DNA of 64,000 bases from an uncultured Marinobacter sp. (GTDB lineage Bacteria; Pseudomonadota; Gammaproteobacteria; Pseudomonadales; Oleiphilaceae), in NCBI RefSeq assembly GCF_946886895.1, contig NZ_CAMPJO010000008.1:1-64000 (forward strand). Direction: 5' to 3'. The notes below the pieces were generated by a model that was not told the DNA's origin, ran no database searches, and worked only from the letters and a program-made list of their open reading frames with translations. Positions 62,540-64,000 of the stretch are shown in pieces (within the stretch, counting starts at the first letter, position 1; each line of letters begins with the position of its first letter). Position numbers and translations under genes: made by a program.

Positions 62540-64000
62540 GTGGCCGAGGGGCAGAACGTCCGCCAATGGCTAGACGATTTGTGCCGTGGCAGCCGGCGCT
62601 GGATACAGGGCACCATCGCCGCGGGCATTCTTGCGGCCATGGCAACCGTTGCGCAAATGGTGTTCCTCGCACGCATTGTCCACCTGGGAGTGATCGGGCA
62701 GGCTCCCGTACAAACCTTGTCCCCCCTGTTCCTTGGCCTGGCGGTGTCGATCATCGTCCGTACCGGTGCCCAGGGCCTGCAAACCCGGCTTGCGGCCCGG
62801 TGCAGTGAACAGGTGCGCCGCGACGCCCGCCGGCAATTACACCATCATTGGCAGTCCCTGGGCCCGGTTGAGCTTGGCAAACACTCCGCCGGTACCCTGG
62901 CGCGGGAGTGGATCGATCACGTTGAAGCCCTGCACGGTTACTTTGCAAGGTTTCTGCCGCAGATGGCGCTGGCCACGCTGATTCCGTTGGGCATCCTGGC
63001 CCTGGTGTTTTACCTGGACTGGCTGGCCGGCGTTTTTCTGCTGCTTTCCGCCCCACTGATACCGCTGTTTATGGCACTGGTGGGCATGGGTGCCGAAACA
63101 CTGAATCAGAAGCATTTCAGAACCATCAGCCGGCTATCCGGCCAGTTTCTGGACAAGGTGCGGGGGCTGACGACGCTGCAGCTCTTCGGCCAGACCGAGG
63201 GTGCTGCCTCCTTGATTGCCTTGCGCTCAGACGGCTACCGGCAGATCACCATGAAGACACTCCGGGTGGCGTTTCTGTCGTCGGCCGTCCTCGAGTTCTT
63301 TTCCTCGGTCGCCATTGCCGTGGTGGCCATTTATATCGGTTTCGGTCTGCTCGGTTACATTGAATTCGGGCCGGCCCGGGAGCTGACGCTGTTTACCGGG
63401 CTTCTGATCCTGCTGCTGGCTCCGGAATTCTTTCAGCCCCTGCGCACGCTGTCCCAGCACTATCACGACCGGGCGGCGGCCATGGGAGCCGGTGCTGAAT
63501 TGCTGGCCCGGCTAAAATCATCGCCCACCCTCGCCAGCACACCGGCAACGCAAGCCAGCACCGCCATCCGGGGCCCTGAGTTTGATGGGATTCAACTCAC
63601 CGGTGTGTCTGTGCGCTACCAGTCATCCGAGCCAGTGTTCAGCCAGCTTTCGCTGACGTTCAGGCGGGGTGACGTTATTGCGCTGACCGGTCCCTCTGGT
63701 GGCGGTAAAACCACACTCCTGAATCTGATTGCCGGCTTCCTGCCTCCCGGAGAAGGCACGATTGAAGTGCTTGGCCGTTCCCCTGGCCATTCCGGTTTTG
63801 GCTGGTTGGGCCAGAAGGGCTTTCTGGTGCACGGTACCTGGGCTGACAACCTGCGACTGACCACGCCGGATGCCTCCGATGTGGCGATCGAGACAGCACT
63901 TCGCAGTGTCGGGCTCGGGGCGTTGCTGGACAGCCGCCCGGAAGGCATCAACAGTGCCGTCTCCGAGGACGGCCAGGGGCTGTCTGGCGGCCAGTCGCGG
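62540..64000 (+). CDS. cydD: CydD-like ABC exporter subunit (partial, C-terminus off the right edge)
   Basis: The first 487 codons of an ABC exporter. A membrane domain of about 300 residues (KHSAGTLAREWIDHVEALHG, a hallmark of CydD) is followed by an ATPase with Walker A GPSGGGKTTLLNLIAGF, and the signature QGLSGGQSR just before the window ends. CydDC exports thiol reductants (cysteine/glutathione) or heme-related compounds, and is needed to assemble bd oxidases. It starts with a GTG at 62540 directly after the cioB stop, so cioAB-cydD form one operon; cydC presumably follows. Confidence 0.92.
   Translation, partial: MAEGQNVRQWLDDLCRGSRRWIQGTIAAGILAAMATVAQMVFLARIVHLGVIGQAPVQTLSPLFLGLAVSIIVRTGAQGLQTRLAARCSEQVRRDARRQLHHHWQSLGPVELGKHSAGTLAREWIDHVEALHGYFARFLPQMALATLIPLGILALVFYLDWLAGVFLLLSAPLIPLFMALVGMGAETLNQKHFRTISRLSGQFLDKVRGLTTLQLFGQTEGAASLIALRSDGYRQITMKTLRVAFLSSAVLEFFSSVAIAVVAIYIGFGLLGYIEFGPARELTLFTGLLILLLAPEFFQPLRTLSQHYHDRAAAMGAGAELLARLKSSPTLASTPATQASTAIRGPEFDGIQLTGVSVRYQSSEPVFSQLSLTFRRGDVIALTGPSGGGKTTLLNLIAGFLPPGEGTIEVLGRSPGHSGFGWLGQKGFLVHGTWADNLRLTTPDASDVAIETALRSVGLGALLDSRPEGINSAVSEDGQGLSGGQSR

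Noticed and set aside
1..64000. CRISPR arrays, insertion sequences, rRNA genes or prophage
   Set aside because: No regularly spaced repeats, transposase motifs, rRNA signatures or phage structural genes were seen on either strand.

Overview
The window looks like chromosomal DNA of a marine gammaproteobacterium, most likely Marinobacter or a close relative. That placement is an inference from gene content and order: a cio/cyd oxidase, fused selD, TrkH, RecQ, several TonB receptors and FecBCDE-type siderophore transport, at moderately high GC. I could not run a search. About 58 protein genes or gene remnants and one tRNA can be supported.

Layout. 1-2875 is a worn accessory segment: the regulatory end of a mercury-resistance operon (merR divergent from merT-merP, which runs off the left edge), a decayed LssY_C-like gene and a frameshifted, internally deleted MFS transporter. 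2876-9841 is an envelope-modification locus: gtrA-gtrB-arnT-like glycosyltransferase genes overlapping a PmrAB/PhoPQ-type two-component pair, and a convergent LtaS-like membrane sulfatase. 9842-12454 is a second accessory patch: an AbiEi/AbiEii toxin-antitoxin pair, a broken higA antitoxin gene, and two diverged direct repeats of about 190-200 bp on either side. 12455-16253 holds a PaaI thioesterase, a periplasmic solute-binding protein and a TonB receptor.

16304-23975 (minus strand) is a seven-gene same-strand train: yfiR-like, CHASE8 histidine kinase, single-domain receiver, receiver-GGDEF-EAL protein, then an acetolactate-synthase-like TPP enzyme and two adjacent citrate-synthase-fold proteins whose expected catalytic histidines appear replaced. 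I cannot match that last trio to a known pathway, and it is the best candidate here for an undescribed system. 24186-33668 is an iron island: a DUF1127 peptide gene, two related IutA/PvuA-like receptors flanking a FecBCDE-type importer, a sucrase/ferredoxin-like [2Fe-2S] protein, and Fur-box-like sites at three promoters.

33813-46584 is mostly housekeeping: retropepsin-like protease, AcpH, outer-membrane barrel, TrkH, esterase, acyltransferase, RecQ, chemoreceptor, GNAT-nitrilase fusion and a PilZ-like protein. 46627-53779 is a selenium locus: a coiled-coil/HhH protein coupled to an NDH-SelD fusion, a convergent SenB-type selenosugar synthase, and an ABC importer of the family predicted to carry selenium oxyanions. 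senA is not in the window. 53927-59848 has three unknown genes, a YadGH-like ABC exporter, a DUF192 lipoprotein, an enoyl-CoA hydratase, a small membrane peptide, an EamA transporter and tRNA-Leu(UAA). 60102-64000 carries cioA-cioB and the start of cydD, behind a likely ANR/FNR site; cydD runs off the right edge.
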